In this document: piece after piece, positions 35,719 to 47,511 of the stretch | Numbering within the stretch: the first letter of the stretch is position 1 | Layout of the letters: every line of letters begins with the position of its first letter | NCBI RefSeq assembly: GCF_034092415.1 | Contig: NZ_CP139304.1 | Coordinates: 434,001 to 498,000 of the forward strand | Direction of reading: 5' to 3' | DNA length: 64,000 nt | Origin: Prochlorococcus sp. MIT 1341 | Lineage (GTDB): Bacteria > Cyanobacteriota > Cyanobacteriia > PCC-6307 > Cyanobiaceae | Position numbers and translations under genes: made by a program | Notes under the pieces: model-generated | What the model was told of the DNA's origin: nothing | The model's database searches: none | The model's input: the letters and a program-made list of their open reading frames with translations, nothing else

Positions 35719-37836
35719 CTAATTGTTTCTGTATATATTTTTAGCAGGTAATGGATAAACTATTCTTCTGTGCTTCATCCTTCTCCAAACACGAACAAAT
35801 GAACGTATGACTAATTCAATCTCAGCTCGCGTCAGACCACTTTCAATAAGTTGTCCATCATAATATCGAGATTCTACAATTCTTCTCACTGTTTCACTGG
35901 CATCTGAATCGTCTATGTTTTGATCAAGAGACCTAAGTGCAGCTTCACATCCATCTGCAAGCATTAAAATTGCTGTCTCTTTAGATCTGGGTAAAGGACC
36001 TTTATATCTAAAATTACTTTCAGGAATTTCTGGATTCTTTTCCTTCGCAAGATGTAGGAAATATCCCATCTTCATAGTCCCTTGATGTGCAGGAATAAAG
36101 TCAACAACACTTTGTGGCAAGCGATATTTTTTTGCTAGCTTTAAGCCCTCATCGACATGAGCCTGGAGAATGCTCGCACTAGCTAGAGGATCATTTAATT
36201 CTTCATGCGGGTTTATTCCATTTTCTTGGTTCTCAATAAACCATTCAGGTGCATGTAACTTTCCGATATCGTGATAAAGAGCTCCTGTACGGGTAAGGTC
36301 AACATCAGCGTAGATAGATCTTGCCCCTTCCTCTGCTAAACCACATAACATAAGAGTATGTTCAAAAGTTCCCGGAGCCTCGATAGAAAGCTTCCTTAAT
36401 AAAGGCCTTTCCTGATCAGCTAGTTCCATTAAACGAGCTCTAGTCACCAATCCAAAAGCATTCTCAATTAGTGGAATCAAAGTAATAGCAAACATTAAGA
36501 GAGCACCCATCAAAATCGCTTCAGAGAAAAGGGCCTCTGAGTTAGGAGCCAACCTCCCCCAAGCTGTATTTGCTGGATTAATTTGACTCGCCAAAAGAAA
36601 CCATTCTGCAAAAAGTGCCCCTAAAGGTAGAAGCACTGCCAATTGAAATAATTGTGCTCGACTTCGCAATCTCCCTGCCTGCAATGCAACCAAAAACGCT
36701 ACTGCACAAGCAACCAACATTCGACCATCCCCAAATCCACTAACAGGGACTGGCCAAAGAAGGCTCCCTATAGCCATCCATATAAGGGCACAAGATGTTC
36801 CAAGCCCCTGCGAGATAAGAAGTGTTGGAGGAACAATTACAGCCAAAGGACTAACTGCGGCTCCGAACCAAACCTTGCTGGCCTGAGCAACTAGAAGCAA
36901 TAAAAGAGGTAACAACGCATGCCTAGCCTGCAAAGCAGGCTTCTCTCTACGCATTATCAATATCAAAAGAAAACAACCGAGAAGAGCTTCGCTATATTTC
37001 CAAAACCATGTAAGAGGCCTAGGGCTTCTTTTAATCATTCCAAAATAATCAAGTACATCGTAGGCCTGTGGACTAATCCGTTCTCCTTGTCTTGTAATCA
37101 AATCACCTTCATTAACCTCAATTATGGGAATACCCTGCTTAGTAATCAAATCCTCCAATAATTTCTGACTTTTAATGGCGTCCGTTCGAAGATTACTAGT
37201 CCCTTGAAAAGTACTTGCAAGCAATTTACTGCCAAGAGTGCGAGAGGGACTCTCTGGCGCACCTATATCCCACAACTGCATGGACACAGCCTTTAGCAAT
37301 TGCTCCTTAGCCAAAGTATTTACAAGACCCTGGCTAAGCATTCGCTCAGCCCCTTCACGAATTTTAATTTCCCAAATATTCCGAGCTTCCTGGGTTCTTT
37401 GAGAAAGCCATTTTTGCTCTTGTAAATTAAGATTTACTGGACCAATTCGATCTCCTTCACTACTTAAAGCAACAAGCTCAATCTCACCCAATTGCCGTTC
37501 AAGCTTTTGCATTAATGCCATTGACTGCTGTTGATCTATCACCTGAACAAATGTTCGTGGTACTAAATCAGAACGTTTTTGCTGAAGGGCCTGACTATCC
37601 TCTACAAGAGCATCTCTTGGCGCCCTTGCCTCAAAAGGAGCGGGGCTGCCAACCTTCAAATTAGGCTCACCAAGCCATTGCCAACTTGTAATAAGTGCAA
37701 CCAAAACAGCAACTACTATCAATCCAGCCTTCTGTGATGGTGACCATGCAACTAGACGATGGTGAGGTGACTCATTCCGCAACCAAACCCGCCAAAGCCT
37801 TTTGAAAGTCTTAAAAATGGCAAAAGAAGGTTTCAC
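35719..37836 (-). CDS. 7TM-HD phosphohydrolase (PgpH-like)
   Basis: A 705-residue membrane receptor. A helix near residues 33-50 is followed by a large extracytoplasmic part (about 60-270), then a seven-helix segment (about 280-470). A cytosolic HD domain has ARSIYADVDLTRTGALYHDIGK with the HD pair at 522-523, then PASILQAH-type and SKETAILMLADGCEAA elements. Proteins of this layout in Firmicutes (PgpH) hydrolyse cyclic di-AMP. Substrate here is inferred only. It runs divergent from folD, 55 bp apart. Confidence 0.88.
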   Translation of the reverse strand: MKPSFAIFKTFKRLWRVWLRNESPHHRLVAWSPSQKAGLIVVAVLVALITSWQWLGEPNLKVGSPAPFEARAPRDALVEDSQALQQKRSDLVPRTFVQVIDQQQSMALMQKLERQLGEIELVALSSEGDRIGPVNLNLQEQKWLSQRTQEARNIWEIKIREGAERMLSQGLVNTLAKEQLLKAVSMQLWDIGAPESPSRTLGSKLLASTFQGTSNLRTDAIKSQKLLEDLITKQGIPIIEVNEGDLITRQGERISPQAYDVLDYFGMIKRSPRPLTWFWKYSEALLGCFLLILIMRREKPALQARHALLPLLLLLVAQASKVWFGAAVSPLAVIVPPTLLISQGLGTSCALIWMAIGSLLWPVPVSGFGDGRMLVACAVAFLVALQAGRLRSRAQLFQLAVLLPLGALFAEWFLLASQINPANTAWGRLAPNSEALFSEAILMGALLMFAITLIPLIENAFGLVTRARLMELADQERPLLRKLSIEAPGTFEHTLMLCGLAEEGARSIYADVDLTRTGALYHDIGKLHAPEWFIENQENGINPHEELNDPLASASILQAHVDEGLKLAKKYRLPQSVVDFIPAHQGTMKMGYFLHLAKEKNPEIPESNFRYKGPLPRSKETAILMLADGCEAALRSLDQNIDDSDASETVRRIVESRYYDGQLIESGLTRAEIELVIRSFVRVWRRMKHRRIVYPLPAKNIYRNN

Positions 37837-37891
37837 TGGAGCATATCTCTCTTCAGAACTGGTGCCTAAAAGTACTTTTCCTTAACTTCAT

Positions 37892-38800
37892 ATGACCCTA
37901 AAACTTGATGGTAAAAAATTGGCTTCAGAAATAGAAGAACGACTTGGCTCTGAAATTAGAACCCATTCAGGCCTAGCAAAACGTCCTCCTGGTTTAGCTG
38001 TGATTCGAGTTGGTGATGATCCTGCTAGCAAAGTATACGTATCAAATAAAGAAAAGGCATGCAATCGAATAGGCATTGAAAATTTTGGTGAGCACCTCAA
38101 CGCTAAAAGCACTGAATCAGAAATTATTCAAAAAATAAACCTGTTAAATAACGATGAAAAAGTAGATGGAATTTTATTGCAACTTCCACTTCCTAAGCAC
38201 ATAAACGAAAAGTCACTACTCGCTCACCTCTCCCCAGAAAAAGATGTTGATGGCCTCCATAGCCTAAATCTTGGAAGACTTGTGAAAAACGAACCAGGCC
38301 CTAGAAGTTGCACCCCTGCAGGAATTATGGCCTTATTAAAAGCCAACAAAGTATCAATTGAAGGAAAAAATGTAGTGGTAATTGGTAGAAGCGTCCTTGT
38401 TGGCAAACCAATGTCTTTAATGCTTCAAGCTGCCAACGCAACAGTCACTATGGCCCACTCACATACAGAGAACCTCTCTGTTTTAACTAAACAAGCAGAC
38501 ATTCTTGTTGTAGCGACAGGTTGCGCCCAAATGATTGGTGCGAGGCATGTCAAGCCAGGAGGTGTTGTAATTGATGTTGGAATTCATCGCATCGAAAAAG
38601 AGCTTTCTAAAGGGAGTGCAAAAAAAGCAACGCTTTGTGGAGATGTACGTTCTGAAGAAGTAGCCTCAATAGTGAGTGCTCTCACGCCAGTTCCGGGTGG
38701 AGTTGGGCCAATGACGGTAACAATGTTGCTAGTAAACACTGTCAATAGTTGGCAGCAGCATTGCAATTTGCCCTTCAGCCTCAAAGATCTTCTCCCTTAA
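37892..38800 (+). CDS. folD: Methylenetetrahydrofolate dehydrogenase/cyclohydrolase
   Basis: A 302-residue bifunctional folate enzyme. The catalytic [14 protein letters not shown] carries the Lys near residue 54. [13 protein letters not shown] (about 97-109) and PEKDVDGLH are family signatures, and [14 protein letters not shown] with TVTMAHSHT form the NADP site. It makes 10-formyl-THF for purines and formyl-Met. It starts an apparent operon with crtE, 34 bp downstream. Confidence 0.96.
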   Translation: MTLKLDGKKLASEIEERLGSEIRTHSGLAKRPPGLAVIRVGDDPASKVYVSNKEKACNRIGIENFGEHLNAKSTESEIIQKINLLNNDEKVDGILLQLPLPKHINEKSLLAHLSPEKDVDGLHSLNLGRLVKNEPGPRSCTPAGIMALLKANKVSIEGKNVVVIGRSVLVGKPMSLMLQAANATVTMAHSHTENLSVLTKQADILVVATGCAQMIGARHVKPGGVVIDVGIHRIEKELSKGSAKKATLCGDVRSEEVASIVSALTPVPGGVGPMTVTMLLVNTVNSWQQHCNLPFSLKDLLP

Positions 38801-38834
38801 ACCATTACTCCTGAGAGAATCCAGTCAACAAAAT

Positions 38835-39743
38835 ATGGCAATGGAACAAGCAATAAAAAATTCTTTTGACTTCTCCAACTATTTGGAAAAGGCCAAAGCC
38901 TCTATAGAGATTGCCCTGGACGAGTCTTTAGGACCAGAAGAGCCTGAAGAACTCCGAAAAGCGATGCGATATTCCCTCTTGGCAGGCGGAAAAAGATTAA
39001 GACCAATTCTCTGCCTCGCTGCATGCGAACTTGCAGGCGGTGATCCGCAAAATGCCATACCTACGGCAGTAGCGCTTGAAATGATCCATACGATGTCCTT
39101 GATTCATGATGACCTTCCCTCAATGGATAACGATGATCTACGTAGAGGGCGCCCAACTAATCACAAAGTTTTTGGAGATGCTGTCGCAATCCTCGCTGGA
39201 GATGCTCTTTTGACAAGAGCTTTTGAAATGGTCTCACTCAGAAGTCCAAATGTTCCCGCTTCAAGATTGATAAAGGTCGTAGGAGAACTTTCTCTTGTAG
39301 CAGGAGCTCCAGGCTTAGTTGGGGGACAAGTTGTTGACCTTAAAAGTGAAGGCAAAAAAGTAGATCTTGAAACTCTTGAATTTATCCATCTTCATAAGAC
39401 TGGAGCACTTTTAAATGCATGCGTTATATGTGGCGCACTGATTAGTGGGGCAGAGGATAATCTATTACATGCCCTACGAAAGTATGCGAAAGGAATCGGA
39501 CTAGCCTTTCAAATTATTGACGACATTCTTGATGTGACCGCCAGTAGTGAGGTCCTTGGAAAGACTGCAGGCAAGGACCTTCTTGCTGATAAAACTACTT
39601 ATCCAAAATTATTAGGACTAAGTGAATCGAAAAAACGAGCAGAGGCTCTTGTTAGCGATGCAAAGGAAGCACTAAAGCCTTGGGGAAAGGCCTCTGCACC
39701 ATTGCTCGCATTAGCAGATTACATAACAAAACGAGATAGATGA
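38835..39743 (+). CDS. crtE: Geranylgeranyl diphosphate synthase
   Basis: A 302-residue prenyltransferase. The first Asp-rich motif is DDLPSMDND (92-100) and the second is IIDDILD (227-233). [13 protein letters not shown] and [12 protein letters not shown] are also family-conserved. It makes GGPP for carotenoids, phytol and quinone chains. Its stop overlaps the start of the DUF212 gene by four bases, so the two are coupled. Confidence 0.96.
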   Translation: MAMEQAIKNSFDFSNYLEKAKASIEIALDESLGPEEPEELRKAMRYSLLAGGKRLRPILCLAACELAGGDPQNAIPTAVALEMIHTMSLIHDDLPSMDNDDLRRGRPTNHKVFGDAVAILAGDALLTRAFEMVSLRSPNVPASRLIKVVGELSLVAGAPGLVGGQVVDLKSEGKKVDLETLEFIHLHKTGALLNACVICGALISGAEDNLLHALRKYAKGIGLAFQIIDDILDVTASSEVLGKTAGKDLLADKTTYPKLLGLSESKKRAEALVSDAKEALKPWGKASAPLLALADYITKRDR

Positions 39744-40252
39744 CATTCCCCGCAAGCACCACACACAACCCAATCGAAATCTTCGACAATGGGGTTCTCG
39801 CATGGGGGCTAGTTGCATGTGGCTTTGCTCAGGTTTCCAAACTTTTTATAGAACTCATTCAAAATCGAAGATGGCGCCCTTCTGTCTTAATAGAGACTGG
39901 AGGAATGCCTTCAAGTCATTCTGCACTAGTAACTGGAACAACAGCTGGCATAGGTTGGGAATTGGGGTTTAGTCATCCTGCATTTGCTCTAGCAGTAACT
40001 ATGGCCTTTGTAGTTATGTACGATGCAAGTGGTATACGACGTGAAGCAGGTTTAATAGCATCAAAAGTTAATTTACTTCCAAAAAATATTTGGGAGAATT
40101 TAGACAGTAGTGAACTCAAAGAAAATCTTGGACACAGCAGATTAGAGGTCGTAGTTGGAAGTTTAATTGGGCCTACGGTGGCCTTGCCTGGTCTTGTATT
40201 TATTGGTTCACCATTACATTTAATTCAAAGCATCACATTGACTCCTGGGTGA
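39740..40252 (+). CDS. DUF212/divergent PAP2-family membrane protein
   Basis: A 170-residue protein with several hydrophobic segments. The family motif [20 protein letters not shown] (near 53-72), with Ser-Ser-His, and a [13 protein letters not shown] stretch near 93-105 match divergent PAP2 (DUF212) proteins. These resemble phosphatidic-acid/prenyl phosphatases but activity is not established. It overlaps crtE by four bases and the helicase gene by four bases. The context suggests a link to prenyl diphosphates, but that is inference. Confidence 0.85.
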   Translation: MTFPASTTHNPIEIFDNGVLAWGLVACGFAQVSKLFIELIQNRRWRPSVLIETGGMPSSHSALVTGTTAGIGWELGFSHPAFALAVTMAFVVMYDASGIRREAGLIASKVNLLPKNIWENLDSSELKENLGHSRLEVVVGSLIGPTVALPGLVFIGSPLHLIQSITLTPG

Positions 40253-41742
40253 AAGGCAATATAAAGAAAAACTCTTCCCTTACATCAAAGCTCACAGAAG
40301 AGCAAAAGATTGTTTACAAAAATTTCAAATCATGGCTAGGCGAAACTGGCGAAAAGAAAGAAACAAGTTTTGTTCTCAGTGGATTTGCTGGTACCGGAAA
40401 AACATTCCTATCAACAAGGTTTCTACGTATAGCTGAAAAATCAAAGCTTTGCTGGACAGTTGTTGCCCCAACTCACAAAGCTGTGGGAGTAATAAGACAA
40501 GCTCTAGAGAACGAAAAATTAAAACCTACATGGTATCCATCAACAATTCACCGCCTCCTTAAATTGAGACTAAAAAGAAAAGGAGACATAGAACATTTTG
40601 AAAAGACAGAACAAACTTCGAGCGCTCTTGAACAATTGGGGTTAGTTCTTATTGATGAAGCTTCAATGATTAACAGCTCATTATTAACAATAATTCTCGA
40701 ATGCGCTCAACCATTCAAGACTCGCCTTGTCTTCGTAGGCGACCCTGCACAATTACCACCAATCAATGAAGAGGTAAGCCCTGTATTCTCAATGAAAAAA
40801 TGCGCCCAGGTTGAACTAACAAATGTAGTTCGGCATCATGGGGTAGTTTTAAACCTTGCTAATGGTTTTCGTCAGGGAAAAATCCCATGTATACCGCCAC
40901 CATACCTTCCAATAATAAAAAGCAAAAATGAGATTGTTGGTTGTTTAAGTAAGCAACATTGGCTTGAGAAAGCTCAAGAAGCATTAAAAGAATCTTCCTA
41001 TCAAAATAATCCTGATGGGGCTAGAATTCTTTGTTATACAAATAGAATTCTTGAGAAATTAGTACCACATGCCAGAAGAGCTCTCCATGGTGAGATGGCA
41101 GACCAATTACCTGTACTTCCTGGGGAAATTCTAATCAGTAGAAACGCAATAATGGCACCAGCTGCAAGCCAAGGTTCCCAAGAAGGAGGAGAGCCTGACA
41201 TGGTTTTAGGCTCCAATAGAGAATTACAAGTAATTGATGTTTCACCTCACGATTGTGACTTATCGAAATTTGGCTTGAATAAAGATTCAAACTGGGATGT
41301 TCCTATTATAAAAACTCAATTAATCCAAGCAAAAGCTGGAGATTTACAATTAGAATTAAGAATGCTTCCTTGTGTAGGGACGAACGCAAGAAAACTATTG
41401 GATGCAACACTCAATAAAATAAAAATCAAGGCAAAGATGTTGCCAAAGCAAGAAGGAAAACCTATTTGGAGGCAATTCTTTCTAATTAGAGATGCATTTG
41501 CTTCACTTGGTCCAGCTGCTGTACTAACTGTTCATAGAAGTCAAGGCAGCAGTTTTGATGAGGTATTTGTTGCTCCTGATGTTTTTTGGCCTAAAGAAAT
41601 GACCTTACGAAAGCAACTCGTATATGTAGCCGTCAGTCGCGCAAAAAGTGCAGTATGGTTAGTAGGTGAGAACAATAATCTTCACCTTAAAGTTGAATGG
41701 GAACAAGCCCTACAGAAACGCAACCTAAAACGTCAATCCTAA
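40249..41742 (+). CDS. RecD-like superfamily 1 helicase
   Basis: A 497-residue protein from a GTG start overlapping the previous stop. Walker A GFAGTGKT is at residues 45-52, Walker B with LVLIDEAS near 132, motif III-like VGDPAQLPPINEEVS near 163, and a late TVHRSQGSSFDEV with VAVSRAKSAVWL near the end. This matches RecD/Dda-type 5'-3' helicases. It lacks the long N-terminal extension of RecD2 and no RecB/RecC genes are nearby. It probably works alone in repair or replication restart. Confidence 0.85.
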   Translation: MKGNIKKNSSLTSKLTEEQKIVYKNFKSWLGETGEKKETSFVLSGFAGTGKTFLSTRFLRIAEKSKLCWTVVAPTHKAVGVIRQALENEKLKPTWYPSTIHRLLKLRLKRKGDIEHFEKTEQTSSALEQLGLVLIDEASMINSSLLTIILECAQPFKTRLVFVGDPAQLPPINEEVSPVFSMKKCAQVELTNVVRHHGVVLNLANGFRQGKIPCIPPPYLPIIKSKNEIVGCLSKQHWLEKAQEALKESSYQNNPDGARILCYTNRILEKLVPHARRALHGEMADQLPVLPGEILISRNAIMAPAASQGSQEGGEPDMVLGSNRELQVIDVSPHDCDLSKFGLNKDSNWDVPIIKTQLIQAKAGDLQLELRMLPCVGTNARKLLDATLNKIKIKAKMLPKQEGKPIWRQFFLIRDAFASLGPAAVLTVHRSQGSSFDEVFVAPDVFWPKEMTLRKQLVYVAVSRAKSAVWLVGENNNLHLKVEWEQALQKRNLKRQS

Positions 41743-41784
41743 ACCTTGGGTTATAGGAATCATAAAAGAAATCACCTCCCAAAT

Positions 41785-43197
41785 TTATTGGGTGATGACA
41801 AGTTCAAGTGATTTACGCCATCTTTTAGCAAGTTTTATATTACTTGCCCAATGAAGGTGGACCCAACTCGCATGAAGTAAACAGTTAGAAAATCCTTCTT
41901 CTTCCTCTAATTGTAAGTAACCACTCATCTTCCAAGGCTTAAATAGGCTTGAACTCTTAGCATCTAAGTATTGATCGGACGAATCATTTAAAGGGTTTGG
42001 ACTACTAACCAGGTGCCACCTATGAAACTCATGGCCAACTAAAAGCTCGTTCTTTTTTATGAGAAGAGTATCATTAATTCCAATCATTTTTCGATAGCCA
42101 ACCTTCAAAGAACTCTTAGTAAAGGAATAAGGCAAGATGCCAGAAAGCTTGAAATTATTACCTTCTGTATCATAAATAGATTCTCCCAATAGCATCATGC
42201 CACCACACTCAGCATAGATTGGAAACTTCCCATAAAAGGATCTAATTTCATTCAAACTTCTTCTGCAAGTTGACAACAATTCAGCGAACTCTTCAGGAAA
42301 CCCTCCGGGAATCATTAAACCACTTACGGAAGGGGGTAACGCTTCATCGTTCAGTGGGCTCCATGGAATTAATTCCACCCCTAAGCAAGACAAGCATTCC
42401 TTCATTTCTTCATATCGAAAATGAAATGCCCTATCTTGAGCTATTGCAACAGAATATTTTTGACTGAAAAAATTCTCATTTTCGTTCTCAAACAATGATT
42501 TTACCGGATCAAAACATGCTTGTGGAGAAAGTAGAAGTTTCTTGAAAGTTTCAAGATCAAGATGTCTTTCCGCTAAAAAAGCCAATCCTTCATATCTTTT
42601 TTCAAAACCATCAAGTTCATGCGCTGGGACAAGTCCCAAATTCTTACTAGAAATTGTTAACTGAGAATCTCTTGGCAAATGACCCAGAACCCTTACCCCT
42701 GATCTTGTAAGTACTTGGGTTAAAAGCTCTAAATGCCTTTTGGAATTTATTTTATTAAGGACTACGCCTGCTATCCGAAGTTTTTCATCATGAAGACAAA
42801 AACCATTCAGCAATGCAGCGATAGAAGCTGCTTGGCCAGATGCATCTACGACTAAAACTACTGGTAAATCGAGATATTTAGCTACAGAGGCTGTACTGCC
42901 ATAATCCGAAGCACCAACACCATCAAAAAGTCCCATGACTCCTTCAACTAAAACAAAATCAGCTTGTCCTCCATATCCTTGAAAACTTTTTTTTACCCAA
43001 TCAAAACCACAAAGAGGAATATCTAAATTCCTACAACGACTTCCAGAGACCTTAGTAAGATGCTCAGCATCAAGATAATCAGGCCCGATCTTAAAGGGTT
43101 GAGACCTAAATCCTTGACTTTTTGCCCAGGCTAAAAGGACAAGACTTAGTATCGTCTTACCGCTACCACTAGATGGAGCTGCAACTACAAATGCCAT
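41785..43197 (-). CDS. cbiA: Cobyrinate a,c-diamide synthase
   Basis: A 470-residue glutamine-dependent amidase of corrin synthesis. The P-loop PSSGSGKT is at about residues 8-15, KIGPDYLDAEHL near 37-48, and VEGVMGLFDG near 84-93. The GATase half has LMIPGGFPEEFA and the nucleophile Cys in AECGGMMLLGESI near 328. A terminal LLHASWVHLHW closes it. It amidates the a and c side chains in (pseudo)cobalamin synthesis. It lies 20 bp downstream of opcA. Confidence 0.93.
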   Translation of the reverse strand: MAFVVAAPSSGSGKTILSLVLLAWAKSQGFRSQPFKIGPDYLDAEHLTKVSGSRCRNLDIPLCGFDWVKKSFQGYGGQADFVLVEGVMGLFDGVGASDYGSTASVAKYLDLPVVLVVDASGQAASIAALLNGFCLHDEKLRIAGVVLNKINSKRHLELLTQVLTRSGVRVLGHLPRDSQLTISSKNLGLVPAHELDGFEKRYEGLAFLAERHLDLETFKKLLLSPQACFDPVKSLFENENENFFSQKYSVAIAQDRAFHFRYEEMKECLSCLGVELIPWSPLNDEALPPSVSGLMIPGGFPEEFAELLSTCRRSLNEIRSFYGKFPIYAECGGMMLLGESIYDTEGNNFKLSGILPYSFTKSSLKVGYRKMIGINDTLLIKKNELLVGHEFHRWHLVSSPNPLNDSSDQYLDAKSSSLFKPWKMSGYLQLEEEEGFSNCLLHASWVHLHWASNIKLAKRWRKSLELVITQ

Positions 43198-43217
43198 AGC
43201 ATTCTAAATATATAGAA

Positions 43218-44531
43218 CTAAAAAGACTCCTTAGAAAGATTGAACATCTTTTCTGCTAAAGGCAAGGCTGAAGCAAAAAGAGGACCTGTGGATCCTCTGC
43301 TAGTTCCCAAGAGACGTGCTACATCTCTCTCTACAGAAATATTCTGATTTGGGACAACTTCCTCAAGAAGCTCCATGTTTGCCATCCCTCCAGCCTCAAG
43401 ACGCATACACTCTCCTGATTCAGCTCCAAGGATCACACAAAGATCATCCTTTGGATCATGCTTTGATTTGCAAATCAATCTTATGCCAACTATTTGCCCA
43501 GGATGAATACTTGGTTTACCTACAGGTAGAGGTGAAAGACGAAATTGAACTTTTTCAAGGTCCCTCCGCTGAAACTCGAAAGCAATTCCCTCTCCATTAG
43601 TATTAACGGTATCAACAAGTTTCCAATCAAGACGGTCCGCTAACCAACTTGCAAGTAATAACCCTTGAACTGGATGGCGCCCTTCAATATCAATATCTAA
43701 TTGGACCACATTTTGGAGTACGGAGTGTCGAAAAGGTGGATCAAAGATTATTGCAAGAGTTTCTCTCCAACTTCTAAAACGTAACCAATTCAGGTCATAA
43801 ATAGCTTGATTTTTTTGAACCCTATCAGTCAAAAAAAGCAAACATTTATCGGGTTTCCCAAGAGCACTATCTACAACTAGTCTTCTTGGGGACAAAGCTA
43901 AGCTATCTAGTAATTCAGGAGCTTCATCTAATCGGCCATTCCACCACAACCAGCAAGGTAAATCAGTAAAGGTTAAAGGGTCTATTATCTCAATTCGCTT
44001 CTTAAGAGACTTAAGACCTCCTCTGAAAACAATAACGTCACCACACGCAGAAGGCCCTCTCCCATCCTCTGGGAGAGGGCAATATGCTGCGACAAGTGTG
44101 TCTAGTTTTTGCTCATCATCCAATGTAGGGGCTAAAGTTATTAACCTCCTAGGGTGCAACGTACTAATAGCAGAATCAATATGTTGACCTCTTAGATCTT
44201 CATAAGAAATTTCTACATCATTTTTAGAGATAACATCTGTAACTCTTTGATCAAAAGGTGGCGTACTATGAGGCAAATCTCCCTCTAAAACAAGTTCTCG
44301 AGCTGCTGTTACCAATCCTTTTCTTTGCGAGCCAATAATTGGACCATTTATCCTTCCGGTTCTAACTAGGTGTTGTTCTAACCAAGCAGGTTGCCAAACC
44401 AATAAACAAAAAGTGTTAGCTCCTGTAGTACCAGGCTGGTCCTTTTCATATGCCCATAAATTCTCTAAATAGACAGGGATCTCCTCGGGAGGTAGTTGAA
44501 GCGGTGTCTGAAGGGTAAGTTGAGGTGACAT
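43218..44531 (-). CDS. opcA: Glucose-6-phosphate dehydrogenase assembly protein OpcA
   Basis: About 437 residues from the ATG at 44531, which gives the familiar MSPQLTLQTPLQLPPEEIP opening and leaves a 22-bp gap after zwf. A longer frame to 44579 would overlap zwf and add 16 unconvincing residues. OpcA is an allosteric activator of Zwf and, in other cyanobacteria, links it to thioredoxin control. It directs carbon into the oxidative pentose phosphate path at night. Identification rests on the opening, its length and its position next to zwf. Confidence 0.93.
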   Translation of the reverse strand: MSPQLTLQTPLQLPPEEIPVYLENLWAYEKDQPGTTGANTFCLLVWQPAWLEQHLVRTGRINGPIIGSQRKGLVTAARELVLEGDLPHSTPPFDQRVTDVISKNDVEISYEDLRGQHIDSAISTLHPRRLITLAPTLDDEQKLDTLVAAYCPLPEDGRGPSACGDVIVFRGGLKSLKKRIEIIDPLTFTDLPCWLWWNGRLDEAPELLDSLALSPRRLVVDSALGKPDKCLLFLTDRVQKNQAIYDLNWLRFRSWRETLAIIFDPPFRHSVLQNVVQLDIDIEGRHPVQGLLLASWLADRLDWKLVDTVNTNGEGIAFEFQRRDLEKVQFRLSPLPVGKPSIHPGQIVGIRLICKSKHDPKDDLCVILGAESGECMRLEAGGMANMELLEEVVPNQNISVERDVARLLGTSRGSTGPLFASALPLAEKMFNLSKESF

Positions 44532-44553
44532 AGCAATCCAAAGAGTTACTTGA

Positions 44554-46077
44554 TCATGGACGACGCCAAAGAAGCCCATCAGAAGCTAAAAGGGCATCAG
44601 CGGCAGCAGGCCCCCAAGTTCTTGATTCATAGGAATTTATAGGTAAGAGCCAAGGACTTTCTTCAATTAATTCAAGCAATGGGGTATAGAGCCGCCAAGC
44701 CGCCTCAACTTCATCACTACGAGTAAATAGTGTCGGATCACCAAGCATTGCATCAGCAAGTAAACGAACATAACCTTCATCTGAAGGCTCACCAAATGAT
44801 TCTTCGTAAGAGAATTCCATCTCCACTGGCCTACTCCTCATACCAGAGCCTGGTGACTTAACGTCAAATCGAAATTCAGCTCCTTCATTGGGTTGAATTC
44901 GCAAAATGAGTTGATTAGAAGTAGGTGATCCACCTACCGCATCAAAAAGATGAACCGGAGCCTCTCGAAAAGTAAGGACTACTTCACTTAAACGTTTTGC
45001 CAAACGTTTTCCTGTACGGACATAGAAAGGGACTCCTTGCCAGCGCCAATTATCAATAAATAATTTCATCGCAACATATGTTTCCGTTGTACTGTTTGGG
45101 TTTACCCCAGGCTCCTCTCTATATCCAACTAAAGGTGATAAATGATTACCGCCTTTTGAATATTGACCTCTTACGCAACAGTTCCATGGCTCAAAATCAT
45201 CAGCCAATCGTGCAGCCTGTAAAACCTTTGCTTTCTCATTGCGAATAGCTTCTGGATCAAAATGACCTGGGGGCTCCATAGCTGTTAATGAAAGCATCTG
45301 TGTTAAATGGTTTTGGACCATATCTCTCAAAGCTCCTGAAGACTCGTAATAGCCAGCTCGATCTTCTACCCCAACAGTCTCTGCAGCAGTAATTTGAACA
45401 CTAGAAATGTAATTACGGTTCCATATAGGTTCAAATATTGCATTCGCAAATCTAAGAACCAAAATATTTTGAACAGTCTCTTTGCCTAGATAATGATCAA
45501 TTCGAAAAACCTGGGATTCATTAGCACAACTCTGAACTATCCGATTTAAGGCCTGAGCACTTCCAAAGTCTCTTCCAAATGGTTTTTCAATAACCAATCG
45601 ACTACGTTTCGGATCATCCAAAAGACCTTCTGCAGCAAGAGCTTTACATCCACAACTATAAAAGTCTGGTGATACTGATAAATAAAAAGTTCTATTCCCA
45701 TGTGTTGCCCTTAAGCGATCAATCTCCTCAAGCCGGTCTTTTAACTTTCTTACGTCACCTAAATTTTGTAAATCCAATGACTGATAAAAAAGGCAAGCTT
45801 TGAATTGATCCCAAGCAATAGGATTCTCTGAAGCCCTAGCACCTAAAGCCTGGTACATCTTCTGCTGAAACTCCTCATCACTCCATCCCCTCCTGGCACA
45901 GCCAAGAATGGCAAATTCACTAGGCAATCGTCGCTGATTAAAAAGTTCGAAAAGAGCAGGGACCAATTTTCTGTGAGTCAGGTCTCCAGTGGCTCCAAAA
46001 ATTACAAGGCATTGAGGCGCTATGACCTTTTCCTGCCGTAAACCAAGCCTTAAAGGATTTGTAATCGCAAAGCTCAT
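44554..46077 (-). CDS. zwf: Glucose-6-phosphate 1-dehydrogenase
   Basis: A 507-residue enzyme. NADP-binding IFGATGDLTHRKLVPALF is at residues 27-44, the active-site FRIDHYLGKETVQN near 193-206, and the RNEKAKVLQA and FYVRTGKRL segments follow. It oxidises glucose-6-phosphate to 6-phosphogluconolactone, the entry to the night-time pentose phosphate path. ATG start. Coupled in order with opcA. Confidence 0.97.
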   Translation of the reverse strand: MSFAITNPLRLGLRQEKVIAPQCLVIFGATGDLTHRKLVPALFELFNQRRLPSEFAILGCARRGWSDEEFQQKMYQALGARASENPIAWDQFKACLFYQSLDLQNLGDVRKLKDRLEEIDRLRATHGNRTFYLSVSPDFYSCGCKALAAEGLLDDPKRSRLVIEKPFGRDFGSAQALNRIVQSCANESQVFRIDHYLGKETVQNILVLRFANAIFEPIWNRNYISSVQITAAETVGVEDRAGYYESSGALRDMVQNHLTQMLSLTAMEPPGHFDPEAIRNEKAKVLQAARLADDFEPWNCCVRGQYSKGGNHLSPLVGYREEPGVNPNSTTETYVAMKLFIDNWRWQGVPFYVRTGKRLAKRLSEVVLTFREAPVHLFDAVGGSPTSNQLILRIQPNEGAEFRFDVKSPGSGMRSRPVEMEFSYEESFGEPSDEGYVRLLADAMLGDPTLFTRSDEVEAAWRLYTPLLELIEESPWLLPINSYESRTWGPAAADALLASDGLLWRRP

Positions 46078-46100
46078 TAGGACTGCCCTCTCGCGATTTC

Positions 46101-47350
<1,250 letters not shown>

Positions 47351-47511
47351 CTAAATACCGATGGCGAGATTACCAACCCCCCCTCTCTCATAACTCTTAA
47401 TTCGCCAGATAAAGGTCACTTTGTCAGATTGCACAAGTCAAAAAGCACGTAATTCTGTCCAAATTCACCTTCATTCTGTATTCTCTATTCCTGTCGAAAG
47501 AAGCTTTTCAT

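Noticed and set aside
41743-41800. Hairpins between the helicase and cbiA genes as a terminator
   Set aside because: Stems are short with a bulge, overlap the cbiA stop and lack a clear T tract on either strand.
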